This document shows, piece by piece, positions 6,514-15,743 of a stretch of 64,000 bases of DNA (position 1 is the first letter of the stretch; every line of letters starts with the position of its first letter). The notes below the pieces were generated by a model, which was given only the letters and a program-made list of their open reading frames with translations, was not told where the DNA came from and ran no database searches. Location of the stretch: positions 1-64,000 of the forward strand of contig JAGFJD010000502.1 of NCBI GenBank assembly GCA_024102975.1. Reading direction: 5' to 3'. The translations under genes and the position numbers were made by a program. Source of the DNA: Phaeodactylibacter sp. GTDB taxonomy: Bacteria; Bacteroidota; Bacteroidia; Chitinophagales; Saprospiraceae.

Positions 6514-8154
6514 ATGAACCGGCTCTATTTCCTCCTGGCATCCTTGTTTTTCTACGTGGATGGCAATGCCCAGCCCACCCTGGCCGAACAACTCGGCTAT
6601 CCCCCCGCCACCAAACTGCTCGTCATCCACGCCGACGACCTCGGCATGGCCCATTCCGGGAACGCTGCCAGTTTCCGGGCCCTGGCGGAAGGGGCTGTCA
6701 GCTCGGCCAGCATCATGCCGCCCTGCCCGTGGATGGCAGAGGTGGCCGACTGGGCGAAGGAAAACCCCGGCCACGACCTCGGCATCCACCTCACCCTGAC
6801 CAACGAATGGAAACACTTCCGCCGGGGGCCGGTCGCGCCGGCCAGCGAAGTGCCGGGCCTGGTAAACGAGCTGGGCATGGCCGGTTACTACGAAAGCGTT
6901 TTGAGGAACCTCTCTCCGGGCGTGTCTGTCCTGCTGATCCATTGCGCCTACGACAATCATGAATTTCAGGGCGTCGCCGCCGATCACCCGGAATGGGGAA
7001 GCGCCTGGCGGCAGGCTGACTTCGATTTTTTCACCAGCGAGCAGTGCAAACAGATGCTGGAAGAAGAAAACATCCGGCTCGTCACCTGGAGAGAACTGGG
7101 AGCGCGATGGCAGAAGAAGAGGCTGAAAGATAAGATCGGCCAGATGCTGCTGCTCGGATTCCGCGGCATGAGCGTGGATACCTCCAGCCCCATCATCCAG
7201 CACATCGAAGCCGGCCGGGTGGGCAGCGTGATCCTGTTCGACTATGACGTCATGAAAAAGGAAGCGGCGCGCAACATTAAATCGCCCGCGCAGGTGAAAG
7301 CGCTGGTGGATTCCCTGCAGGCATACGCCAGGACGCCCTTGCTGGTGGCCATCGACCAGGAAGGCGGGCGGGTGCTGCGGCTGAAGCCAAAGTATGGCTT
7401 CCCCGCCATCCCTTCCGCTTTTTACCTGGGCCAGCTCAGCAACCTGGATTCTACCCGCTACTACGCCGAACTCAATGCCCGCACCATGGCCAGCCTGGGC
7501 ATCAACCTCAACTTCGCCCCGGTGGTGGATTTGAACATCGAACGGGACTCCGGCGTGATCGGCCGCCTGGAACGCAGCTTTTCGGACGATCCGGAAGTCG
7601 TAACGCAGCAGGCACAAGCTGTGATTAAAGCTCATCTGTCCAACGGCGTGATCCCCGTGCTCAAGCACTTCCCCGGCCACGGCAGCGCCCGCAACGACAG
7701 CCACAAGGGCCTGACCGACGTGACCGACACCTGGGGCGGGACAGAACTGGAGCCGTACCGCCGCATAATAGAACAAGGCTACGAAGGAGCCGTTATGACC
7801 GCCCACGTTTTTAATCAGAGGATCGACGACAAATACCCGGCCACCCTGTCCAAAAAGGCCATCAGCATCCTGCGCGACAGCATCGGCTACGACGGCGTCA
7901 TCTTCTCCGACGACATGCAGATGGAGGCCATCGCCAGCGAGTATGGCCTGGAAGAGGCTATCGTACTGTGCATCAACGCCGGCGTGGATGTCCTCTGCTT
8001 TGGCAACAACCTGGGCTACGACGAGGAAATACCGGAGAAATTCCAGGCCATCGTGCTGAAGGCAGTGGAAGAGGGCAGGATCAGGCCGGAGCGCATCGAG
8101 GAGGCTTATCAAAGGGTCATGAGGTTGAAGAGGGAGGTGGAGGGAGAAAAATAG
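6514..8154 (+). CDS. Chimeric protein: truncated YdjC-type deacetylase fused to GH3 beta-N-acetylhexosaminidase
   Basis: 546 residues from ATG 6514, chosen because a signal peptide (MNRLYFLLASLFFYVDGNAQ) begins there; ATG 6427 would precede it with unrelated residues. Residues ~20-205 are a YdjC/ChbG-family deacetylase: LLVIHADDLGMAHSGNAAS, DLGIHLTLTNEW and the family's C-terminal RQADFDFFTSEQ...LVTWREL. The middle that normally holds the THxDSHMG metal-binding histidine motif is absent. Residues ~210-546 are a complete NagZ-like GH3 domain: LLVAIDQEGGRVLRL, VLKHFPGHG with the His/Asp general acid dyad (~residues 384-396) and IFSDDMQMEA with the Asp nucleophile (~466). It probably removes terminal GlcNAc from peptidoglycan or chitin fragments in the periplasm. 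The deacetylase half is probably inactive. Confidence 0.85.
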   Translation: MNRLYFLLASLFFYVDGNAQPTLAEQLGYPPATKLLVIHADDLGMAHSGNAASFRALAEGAVSSASIMPPCPWMAEVADWAKENPGHDLGIHLTLTNEWKHFRRGPVAPASEVPGLVNELGMAGYYESVLRNLSPGVSVLLIHCAYDNHEFQGVAADHPEWGSAWRQADFDFFTSEQCKQMLEEENIRLVTWRELGARWQKKRLKDKIGQMLLLGFRGMSVDTSSPIIQHIEAGRVGSVILFDYDVMKKEAARNIKSPAQVKALVDSLQAYARTPLLVAIDQEGGRVLRLKPKYGFPAIPSAFYLGQLSNLDSTRYYAELNARTMASLGINLNFAPVVDLNIERDSGVIGRLERSFSDDPEVVTQQAQAVIKAHLSNGVIPVLKHFPGHGSARNDSHKGLTDVTDTWGGTELEPYRRIIEQGYEGAVMTAHVFNQRIDDKYPATLSKKAISILRDSIGYDGVIFSDDMQMEAIASEYGLEEAIVLCINAGVDVLCFGNNLGYDEEIPEKFQAIVLKAVEEGRIRPERIEEAYQRVMRLKREVEGEK

Positions 8155-8461
8155 CTGTACTATGCTGCTCTTCTATAGGCACGGAAGTAGAAATCACAGC
8201 TTTCACGCCATTATCCAGCAATGCTTTTACCTGATTCCTCGTAGAGCAACCATTCAGGAAAACTAAATTCAATTGACTTAACTGGCCAAATAATTGCGCA
8301 AGGCCAATAGATTTAGCATGATCTTCACCTAATTGCAGATGTTGCCCATCCGCGTGGCCAGCAAAATGGAAAATTACCGTACGTTCTCTGAACCGAGTGA
8401 GATTATCAAAAATATCCTGGATTGTAGCCTGTGGCAGGCGGTTGGAGTCCTCAGAGTTTGT
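8117..8461 (-). pseudogene. Fragment of a CHAT-domain (caspase-like) protease gene
   Basis: The minus strand of this supposed spacer encodes the core of a CHAT domain without a start codon. It reads RERTVIFHFAGHADGQHLQL with the catalytic histidine, then LNLVFLNGCSTRNQVKALL with the catalytic cysteine, then GVKAVISTSVPIEEQ. A TAA at 8462-8464 cuts the frame just upstream. Downstream the reading runs into the 3' end of the neighbouring GH3 gene and stops at 8117-8119. Only about 100 residues remain of a protein normally several hundred long; both the N-terminal part and the region after the cysteine are missing. It is a remnant of a CHAT effector or associated protein, a family often linked to programmed death and defence systems. 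Confidence 0.75.
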
Positions 8462-8464
8462 TTA

Positions 8465-8680
8465 GAGGCTACTCCGTCTATGTAGCCGGTCAAGCTTTGG
8501 GCTGAAGAAAGCCCCTTTTTTAATGATGCGGCAGTGCTTTTGGAATCCGTAAGTTGAGAAAGGATGGCCTGCGATTGGTGCGGAGGAAATGAAATTCCTG
8601 AACAAAATTAACCTCCCGCAGCCCCAACAAAACAACCCGGTAACTGTTAGGCGGGAGTAAATTTTAAACCCTGCCAACAC
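8465..8680. other. Unexplained intergenic stretch
   Basis: About 215 bases with no recognisable gene between the CHAT fragment and the truncated SDR gene. An open frame on the minus strand (8462-8770) overlaps the start of the SDR gene and shows no domain. Confidence 0.4.
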
Positions 8681-9343
8681 ATGCCACAAAACTCTAAAGC
8701 CCTGCTCACCGGAGTCACCGGCTTCCTCGGCTCCCATACTGCCATTCAATTGCTCAACAAATCCTACCAAGTCGTCGGGACGTTAAGAGACATGGCCCGG
8801 GCGGAGGAGATCAGGCAAGTCATTGCTCAGCACACTTCCAATATAGACAAGTTGAGCTTCGCAGAGGCCGACCTGACCGACGCTGCCGTCTGGCCGGATT
8901 TGACGAAGGGCGTGGATTACGTGTTGCACATCGCCTCCCCTTTCCCCCGGGAACTGCCCAAAAGCGAAGACGACCTGATCGTTCCGGCCAGGCAGGGCGC
9001 GCTGAACGTGCTGAGCGCCGCCGCAAAAAACGGCGTGAAAAGAGTAGTGCTCACCTCTTCGACCGGTGCCATCCTCTATGGCAAAGACAGGGCTAACCGC
9101 AGCGGCACTTACGATGAAACAGACTGGACGGATGTAACCAATAGAGCCGACACCACCCCCTATTTCCGCAGTAAAACGATGGCCGAGCGGGCCGCCTGGG
9201 ATTTTATAGAAAAAGACGGCAGCGGCCTGGAACTCGTCGCCATTTGCCCGGGCGCTATCCTGGGCCCGGTCCTGGAAAAGGACTTCGGCTTAACAAGAGA
9301 CAAAAAAGGGATCGTTGTTAGAGCCAAAACTTGTCAAGTCTAA
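8681..9343 (+). pseudogene. C-terminally truncated NAD-dependent epimerase/dihydroflavonol-reductase-like SDR
   Basis: The first ~203 residues are an extended short-chain dehydrogenase: LLTGVTGFLGSHTAIQLL is the NAD(P)-binding TGxxGxxG loop, DYVLHIASPFP and KRVVLTSSTGAI are the next strands, and YFRSK is the catalytic Tyr-x-x-x-Lys. After AICPGAILGPVLEKDFG the family would continue for about 130 more residues (substrate-binding part). Here the frame switches to unrelated sequence (LTRDKKGIVV...) and stops. The break point coincides with an inverted TAACAA/TTGTTA pair and a palindromic ACTTGTCAAGT word shared with 54937-54952. The product is probably non-functional. Confidence 0.8.
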
Positions 9344-9472
9344 AACGGGAAGTTGTTTTCTCAGAGTTTGACGCAGTAGATACGCGCTCCGTCCCCTCGT
9401 GCCCTTTTTTCTTCAAAACACCCACCAGGGAGTTTTCCAGACGTTGGAAATTCGGTAGCTTCACCCAAAAAA

Positions 9473-11662
9473 ATGGCGACGAAAAGAGCTGCTTTGTTGT
9501 TATTATTGATGCTGGCTCTTCGGGCCACAACCCTGCATGCCCAGCATTCCGAAAAAGAGATGGACGCTAAAATCGACAGCATCCTCTCCCTGCTGACCCT
9601 TGAAGAGAAAGTAGCGATGTGCCACGCCCAGTCGAAATTCAGCTCCCCCGGAGTGCCGCGCCTGGGCATCTCTGAACTCTGGATGTCGGATGGCCCGCAC
9701 GGCGTCCGGGCGGAGATCAACTGGGACAACTGGGGCTACGCCGGCTGGACCAACGATTCGATCACCGCCTTCCCGGCGCTGACTTGCCTGGCGGCTACCT
9801 TCAACCCGGAGCTTTCCCGTCAGTACGGCGTAGCAGTAGGGGAAGAGGCCCGCTACCGCAGGAAAGACATCCTGCTGGGTCCGGGCGTCAATATCTACCG
9901 CACACCGCTCAACGGCCGCAACTTCGAATACATGGGCGAAGACCCTCACCTGGCTTCCACCCTGGTAGTGCCCTACGTCCAGGGCGTACAGCAAAACGGG
10001 GTGGCGGCCTGCGTGAAACACTATGCCCTCAACAACCAGGAACGCTGGCGCGATCACATCAACGTGGAAGTGAGCGACCGGGCCCTCTACGAGATTTACC
10101 TGCCCGCTTTCAAAGCAGCAGTGCAAGAGGGCGGCGCCTGGTCGGTTATGGGAGCGTACAACCAATTCCGGGGCCAGCACTGCTGCCATAATGAAATCCT
10201 GCTGAACCAAATCCTCAAAGAAGACTGGGGCTTCGACGGGGTAGTCGTCACCGACTGGGGCGGCGCCCACGACACCCGCGAGGCGGCCCTGTACGGCCTG
10301 GATATCGAAATGGGCACCGGGACGGACGGGCTGACCACCTCCACCCGCAATGCTTACGATTACTACTATCTCGCCCGGCCGTTCCTCAGCATGATCAAAA
10401 GTGGAGCGGTTCCGGAATCGGTCGTGGACGAGAAGGCCCGCCGGATACTCCGCCTGATGTTCCGCACCAATATGAACCCCAACCGGCCGCCGGGCAGAAT
10501 GAACAACGAGGAACACCTGCAGGTGGCCCGGGCCGTTGGCGGCGAAGGTATTGTTCTTCTGAAAAATGACGATGGCTTTTTTCCCATCAATCCGGACAAA
10601 GAGATAACCATTGCCGTAATCGGGGAGAACGCCACCCGCGCCATGACCGTGGGCGGCGGCTCCTCGGAGCTCAAGGCCAGGGATGAGGTCTCGCCGCTGC
10701 GAGGACTAAAAGAGCGGTTCAGGAACGCCACCATTATTCATGCCATGGGCTATGCCTCCGGGCCGCCGCAGTATGGCCGGGAAGTGCCCTCGGCCCTCGA
10801 CGCCGATTCGTTGCGCCATGCAGCAGTAAAGGCCGCCGGGCAGGCCGATGTGGTGTTGTTTTTTGGGGGACTGAACAAAAACCACTTTCAGGATTGCGAA
10901 GGGGGCGACCGCCGGCAGTTCGGGCTTCCCTTCGGACAGGAAGAGTTGCTGGCTCAATTGGCAGAAGTGAATGAAAACATCGGCGTGATCCTGATCAGCG
11001 GCAACGCCGTGGCCATGCCCTGGTTATCAAAAGTGAAAGCCCTTATGCAGGGCTGGTACCTGGGCAGCGAGGCCGGCCACGCTCTGGCGGATGTGATCAG
11101 CGGTGATGTCAACCCTTCCGGGAAACTGCCCTTTTCCTTTCCGGCAAAGCTCAGCGATAACGCCGCCCATCATTTCGGCGAGCTTTCCTACCCCGGAGAC
11201 AGCATCAACCAGCATTACAAAGAAGGCATTTTTGTGGGCTATCGCTGGCACGACATCCAAAAGATAAAACCCCTGTTTGCTTTCGGGCATGGCCGGTCGT
11301 ACACCAGCTTTGAATTGTCGGATATCAAAACGGACAAACCATCCTATTCCGCCGACGGGCAGGCTATCGTATCCTGCCAGGTAACCAATACTGGCGATGC
11401 CGACGGGGCGGAGGTGGTGCAGGTGTACGTCGGAAAGCCGGATTCCAAAGTAGAACGAGCGGTGAAGGAGCTGAAGGGGTTCCGCAAAGTGCATTTGAAA
11501 AAGGGGAAAAAGACAAGGGTGGAAATCCCCATAGAGATGAACAAGCTCGCCTTCTACGATGAATCCATCTCCGGGTGGAAACTGGAAAGGGGGGCCTACA
11601 TCCTTTTCGTGGGCACTGCTTCTGACAATATCGTACAGAAACTGGAAATAACGGTGAAGTGA
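9473..11662 (+). CDS. GH3 beta-glucosidase, BglX-like, exported
   Basis: 729 residues with a signal peptide (ALLLLLMLALRATTLHAQ). The N-terminal (alpha/beta)8 domain shows LGISELWMSDGPHGVRAE, CVKHYALNNQERWRDHINV and GVVVTDWGGAHDTREAAL, where D261 of V-V-T-D-W is the expected nucleophile. The alpha/beta sandwich follows (IVLLKNDDGFFPI, TIAVIGENA, GGGSSELK, VILISGNAVAMPW). The last ~110 residues form a fibronectin-III-like domain (GADGAEVVQVYVGKP...VKELKGFRKVHLKKG). The family cleaves terminal beta-linked glucose or xylose. No T9SS sorting domain is present, so it is probably periplasmic. Together with the GH16 enzyme upstream it would complete beta-glucan breakdown. Confidence 0.92.
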   Translation: MATKRAALLLLLMLALRATTLHAQHSEKEMDAKIDSILSLLTLEEKVAMCHAQSKFSSPGVPRLGISELWMSDGPHGVRAEINWDNWGYAGWTNDSITAFPALTCLAATFNPELSRQYGVAVGEEARYRRKDILLGPGVNIYRTPLNGRNFEYMGEDPHLASTLVVPYVQGVQQNGVAACVKHYALNNQERWRDHINVEVSDRALYEIYLPAFKAAVQEGGAWSVMGAYNQFRGQHCCHNEILLNQILKEDWGFDGVVVTDWGGAHDTREAALYGLDIEMGTGTDGLTTSTRNAYDYYYLARPFLSMIKSGAVPESVVDEKARRILRLMFRTNMNPNRPPGRMNNEEHLQVARAVGGEGIVLLKNDDGFFPINPDKEITIAVIGENATRAMTVGGGSSELKARDEVSPLRGLKERFRNATIIHAMGYASGPPQYGREVPSALDADSLRHAAVKAAGQADVVLFFGGLNKNHFQDCEGGDRRQFGLPFGQEELLAQLAEVNENIGVILISGNAVAMPWLSKVKALMQGWYLGSEAGHALADVISGDVNPSGKLPFSFPAKLSDNAAHHFGELSYPGDSINQHYKEGIFVGYRWHDIQKIKPLFAFGHGRSYTSFELSDIKTDKPSYSADGQAIVSCQVTNTGDADGAEVVQVYVGKPDSKVERAVKELKGFRKVHLKKGKKTRVEIPIEMNKLAFYDESISGWKLERGAYILFVGTASDNIVQKLEITVK

Positions 11663-11859
11663 TGCCTTTTTAACATCATTATAATTTTCTTATCTTGACC
11701 TGGCAACAGACGTTAAACCCACGCTCCAATTCGAGCAAACACCCGCCCCTGGACGTTATATAGTAGTTTTCATTGTTATCAGCCGGCCTGTAATGTCGTT
11801 TCCGGGCCTGCTGCCAGCTCATTTTATCGGTTCCCAAGCCGGCAACGGAATCAACCAAA

Positions 11860-14800
11860 ATGCCAATTCCCCAACAACTCCGCTCCCTGCTTCACTACCT
11901 GCTCCTGGCAGCAGGAACCCTGCTCCTGGGGCTGGCCCTCCTGACCGGCGTGGCCTACTATATCGCCGTCTCGGATCAGGACCGGGTGCCGGCCCTTGTC
12001 GAGAAAATCTGCCGGAAGAACCTGGGCGCAGAGGCTACTTTTTCCCATTACCGGTTTCAATACCTGGAGCATTTCCCGTTCTTGTCCCTGGCGCTGGAGG
12101 ATGTGGTGCTGCGCGACCCCTGCTTTTCAGACCACGGCCGGGAATTGCTGCGCATCAAAGAAATGAACGCCGTTTTCCGCCCCTGGAAAATGCTGCGCCG
12201 GGAGTTCGAACTAAAGTCCGTCACCCTCGACACCGCCCGCGTACAGCTCTACCGCGCGGAGGATGGGTATTTCAACGCTGCTTTCCTGGAAGAGGATTCC
12301 CTCGCTGACCTTAGCCGACGGGATAGTACAGCCTCCTTTTCTTTGGATAAGATAAAATTGAAAAACATATTTTTCGATTTTCAGGATGCGCTCCGGGACA
12401 AGCATTTTCGGTTTCAAATCCGGCATTCCGACATTGCCCTTTCCTCTTCAGAAAGCGGCATCCGCATGAAACTGAGGGGCAACTGGTTCTTTCACGGCCT
12501 CTACTTCAAGGTAGAGAACGGCCCCTATTTCCGCAACCAGGAGTGCCGCCTGGCCCTGAATGCCCGATGGGGCGGCCGGCAGGGAGGCGTCCGCCTGGCG
12601 CCCTCCCTGGCCGTATTCGGGCAGGATAGCCTGCTACTGGAGGGAAGACTGGAGTTCGGGGATACCAGCCACCTGCGGCTGTCCATCCGCAGCCGGGGTA
12701 TTTTGCTGGAAAACGCCCGCCCCCTGCTCGCCGATAATTTGCAAAAGAGCCTCCGGCCGTTTTCCCTGACGCGGCCGGCGGCCACCACCGTCACTATCGA
12801 CGGCCCCCTGTTGCCGGGCAAACCCCAGCCGCTGAAGGTGGAATTCCAGGCGGACAGCGCGGTATTGTCTGCCAACACCCTGTGGTTTGCCGGCAGTTCC
12901 CTGCGGGGGCGCTACGTCAACAACTGCGACTCCACCGGGCCGATCACCGCCCACAGCGACTGCCTCGGCATCGAACTGCTTTCCGCCCGGCTTTTTGATA
13001 CGATCCCCGTGAAGGCCACCTATCACGCCGAGGATATGAAAGCGCCGGTGGCGACGGTCGAGGGCCGGCTCGAAGCTTCCCTTCCGGATATCAATGCCCA
13101 TCTCCCGCCGGGCGGGTTCCGGTTCCGAAGCGGAAAGGCAGAAGTGGATTTCAAGCTGTCCGGCAGGATGGACAACCCCCTGGCCGCCCCCGCCCGCCCG
13201 GAGTTGACATTGCAGGGTACGGGCCGCGTCCGGCGGGCTGCCCTGGATTACCTCCCCCGCAGGATACAAATGGAAAGCATCAACGGGGATTTCAGCTTCG
13301 ATGCGTCCAACCTGAACATTCACAACCTGGAGCTTCGCCTGGGCGAAAACCCCTGCAAGGCGCGGGGCACGATCTACGGGTTCATGGCTTCTCTTCTGGG
13401 GGATAGAAAACGGCTGTTCGCCAGCCTGGACGTGCAGGCGCCTCACCTGGCCATGGATCCCTTCCTGGACGCCGGGCCGCCCGAAACCCGGAGCGCCGGA
13501 AAAGGCAGGCGGCCAGGCGGCATCCCGGGCGGCCTGGAGGCAGAAATCCGGGTAAGCGCAGGATCAGTTACCTACCGCAAGCTACAGGCTTCGGACGCCA
13601 GGTTTACCTGCCGGCTGCTGAATGCCTGCGCCGAAAGTGGGCCGGGGCCCTGCATCCGGGCCGACAGCCTTTCCGCCCGGATTTTCGGAGGCATTCCGGT
13701 GCGCGCCGCTATACGGCTGGATCAATTAGACAACCCCCGGCTTGTCCTGGCTCTTCAGCTGGATGCTCCGCTGCCGGAATTCAACCCCATGCTGCCGCCG
13801 GATAAGCTGCGCCTGAACGGAGGGCGGCTGAAACTGGAGATGCGCTACGAAGGACGGCTGGACGATTATTCGGAGCTGGGCGCCAACGCGCTCCGGGGCA
13901 ATTGGCAGGGCACAGGATCCATAACCGGCGCCGGGGCCGACTACCTGCCCCGGCACTATGAATTCCGCCGCCTCAACGGCGCTTTCCATTTTGATGCCCA
14001 GGCTCTGATGATCGACAGCATGGACCTCCTGTTGAACGGGAACCAGGCCAGAGCCAGGGGCCACATCGAAGGGTTCCTGCCCTTCCTCTTCCATACGGAA
14101 GGGAAGCTCCGCGCCGTATTGAACCTCACTGCACCGGAACTGGACCTCAACCGCTTTCCGGCAGGCAAAAAAGAAGAGGTTTACCGAAGAGGACGCCCCT
14201 CCGGCCCGGCCCGCGTCACCCGCGCCCTGGAGGCGGCGCTGGCGTCGGTCGAAGGCAGCCTTTCGGTGAAGGCGGAGAAACTCCTCTTCCGGGGCATAAG
14301 CCTGGATGACGTAGCCTTCGAAGGGCGCCTATTGCCGGTCTGCGAGGAGCAGGATAGCCCCAACGGCTGCGCACGGATCGGCCGGCTGTCCGCCCGGCTT
14401 TTCGGGACGGCGCCTTTTCATGCCACCTTGGAGGTGACCAACCTGCAGGACCCCTTTTTTGTCGCCGATGTGCAGGTGAATATGCCGATGAAGGAACTGA
14501 ACCGGATGTTTGCCCCCGGCCAGTTCCGCTTCGGCGGGGGCATGATTGCCGTCAACTTCCATTACGAAGGGCGGCCAAAAGGGCACTTTGATGTAGAAAA
14601 TGCCCTGCTTGACGCCAAACTGAACGGGGAAGGGCACATTACGGACGGCGCCTTTGCCTACAAGCCGAGGGGATACCGGTTTGAAAAAGTGAATACCCGG
14701 TTTTCTTTTGACGAGCAGGATCTGTTCATAAAAGAAATCCGGTTGCTGCTGAATGATAACGAGATGGAGGGCAACGGTAAATTCCATGGCTTCCTGCCCT

Positions 14801-15726
14801 TCCTCTTCCTTCCCGGCCGGGAGTTGGAGGCCTCTCTGGAAGTAACCGCCCGGACGTTCGACCTGGGAAACTTCAAAGCGCCGCAAAAGTTCCTGCAGCC
14901 GTCGGCGGGCCGCCCCCAGGATTCGACTGTTGTAACCCGCCTGGTCAACGCCGGGCTGGAAAAGATCAACGCGCGCCTCCAACTGCGGATCGATAGCGTC
15001 CGGTACCGCAACTTCCGGGCCGCCAATGTGCGGGGCGAACTGGCGATGAGGCCCGGAGCCCTGCGTTTTGACGACACCAGGATGGACCTCTGCGACGGCG
15101 ACTTCCGCCTGAGCGGCCGGATCGAAGGGCTGGAAGAAAACCGGCCGGACATCGACGTCCGGGTGGAGTTCCGCAATACCGACATCCGCCAGGTCTTCCG
15201 GTCTTTTGACAATTTCGGCCAGCAGGATCTGACGTTCCAAAACATCAGAGGGCGGCTGGATGCGGATGTGCGGTTCAGCGCCCGCGCCAATGCCAATTAT
15301 GACCTGCTCCCGGCTTCTATGAGGGGGCAGTTCGGCGTGAAGGTGCAAAACGGGGCGTTGATCAATCTCCCCGCCCTGGATTCTCTGCAGAACTTTCTCC
15401 TTCGGGGCCGGGGATTGTCCAACATACAGTTCGCCACGCTGGAGAATGCCTTTGAACTGGAAGGACAGAACCTGCTGGTCGATCATTTTTTCGTGGCTTC
15501 CACTGCCCTGTCTTTTGGCGTGGAAGGCCGCTATGCTCTCGGCGAAGGTTCAAATACCGACCTCCTGTTCGAAGTGCCGGTGGCCAACCTGTTCTGGCAA
15601 GGCAAAGAGGTGGACGCGCTGGAAAAGCTGCACTACAAAAGACGCGGGCCGGCGATCCTGCTCCGCGCCACGGAAAAAGAAGAGGGCGGGCTGAATTTTA
15701 AATGGGTGCTGTCGAAGGGGAAGTAG
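11860..15726 (+). CDS. AsmA-like family protein (large inner-membrane-anchored beta-rich protein)
   Basis: 1288 residues. Residues 10-35 (LLHYLLLAAGTLLLGLALLTGVAYYIAV) form one N-terminal transmembrane helix; the rest is predicted periplasmic. The following segment (KICRKNLGAEATFSHYRFQYLEHFP.LSLALEDVVL) is the AsmA N-terminal pattern. The body contains three imperfect tandem modules near nt 13080-13410, 13770-14100 and 14480-14820, each with a PPG/PDK-F-RF start, a DYLPR or YKPRGY motif, F-FDA, and a closing G-I-GFLPFLF. The C-terminal third (QDLTFQNIRGRLDADVRFSARANANY) is the AsmA_2-like end. AsmA/TamB-type proteins are bridge-like lipid-transport or outer-membrane biogenesis factors; the role here is by family only. 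Start ATG 11860. Confidence 0.85.
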   Translation: MPIPQQLRSLLHYLLLAAGTLLLGLALLTGVAYYIAVSDQDRVPALVEKICRKNLGAEATFSHYRFQYLEHFPFLSLALEDVVLRDPCFSDHGRELLRIKEMNAVFRPWKMLRREFELKSVTLDTARVQLYRAEDGYFNAAFLEEDSLADLSRRDSTASFSLDKIKLKNIFFDFQDALRDKHFRFQIRHSDIALSSSESGIRMKLRGNWFFHGLYFKVENGPYFRNQECRLALNARWGGRQGGVRLAPSLAVFGQDSLLLEGRLEFGDTSHLRLSIRSRGILLENARPLLADNLQKSLRPFSLTRPAATTVTIDGPLLPGKPQPLKVEFQADSAVLSANTLWFAGSSLRGRYVNNCDSTGPITAHSDCLGIELLSARLFDTIPVKATYHAEDMKAPVATVEGRLEASLPDINAHLPPGGFRFRSGKAEVDFKLSGRMDNPLAAPARPELTLQGTGRVRRAALDYLPRRIQMESINGDFSFDASNLNIHNLELRLGENPCKARGTIYGFMASLLGDRKRLFASLDVQAPHLAMDPFLDAGPPETRSAGKGRRPGGIPGGLEAEIRVSAGSVTYRKLQASDARFTCRLLNACAESGPGPCIRADSLSARIFGGIPVRAAIRLDQLDNPRLVLALQLDAPLPEFNPMLPPDKLRLNGGRLKLEMRYEGRLDDYSELGANALRGNWQGTGSITGAGADYLPRHYEFRRLNGAFHFDAQALMIDSMDLLLNGNQARARGHIEGFLPFLFHTEGKLRAVLNLTAPELDLNRFPAGKKEEVYRRGRPSGPARVTRALEAALASVEGSLSVKAEKLLFRGISLDDVAFEGRLLPVCEEQDSPNGCARIGRLSARLFGTAPFHATLEVTNLQDPFFVADVQVNMPMKELNRMFAPGQFRFGGGMIAVNFHYEGRPKGHFDVENALLDAKLNGEGHITDGAFAYKPRGYRFEKVNTRFSFDEQDLFIKEIRLLLNDNEMEGNGKFHGFLPFLFLPGRELEASLEVTARTFDLGNFKAPQKFLQPSAGRPQDSTVVTRLVNAGLEKINARLQLRIDSVRYRNFRAANVRGELAMRPGALRFDDTRMDLCDGDFRLSGRIEGLEENRPDIDVRVEFRNTDIRQVFRSFDNFGQQDLTFQNIRGRLDADVRFSARANANYDLLPASMRGQFGVKVQNGALINLPALDSLQNFLLRGRGLSNIQFATLENAFELEGQNLLVDHFFVASTALSFGVEGRYALGEGSNTDLLFEVPVANLFWQGKEVDALEKLHYKRRGPAILLRATEKEEGGLNFKWVLSKGK

Positions 15727-15743
15727 TGCTGTTGGCACTGCCC

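Noticed and set aside
8462..8770. Minus-strand open frame of 102 codons next to the CHAT fragment
   Set aside because: It overlaps the start of the SDR gene, has no domain and is not in frame with the CHAT fragment.
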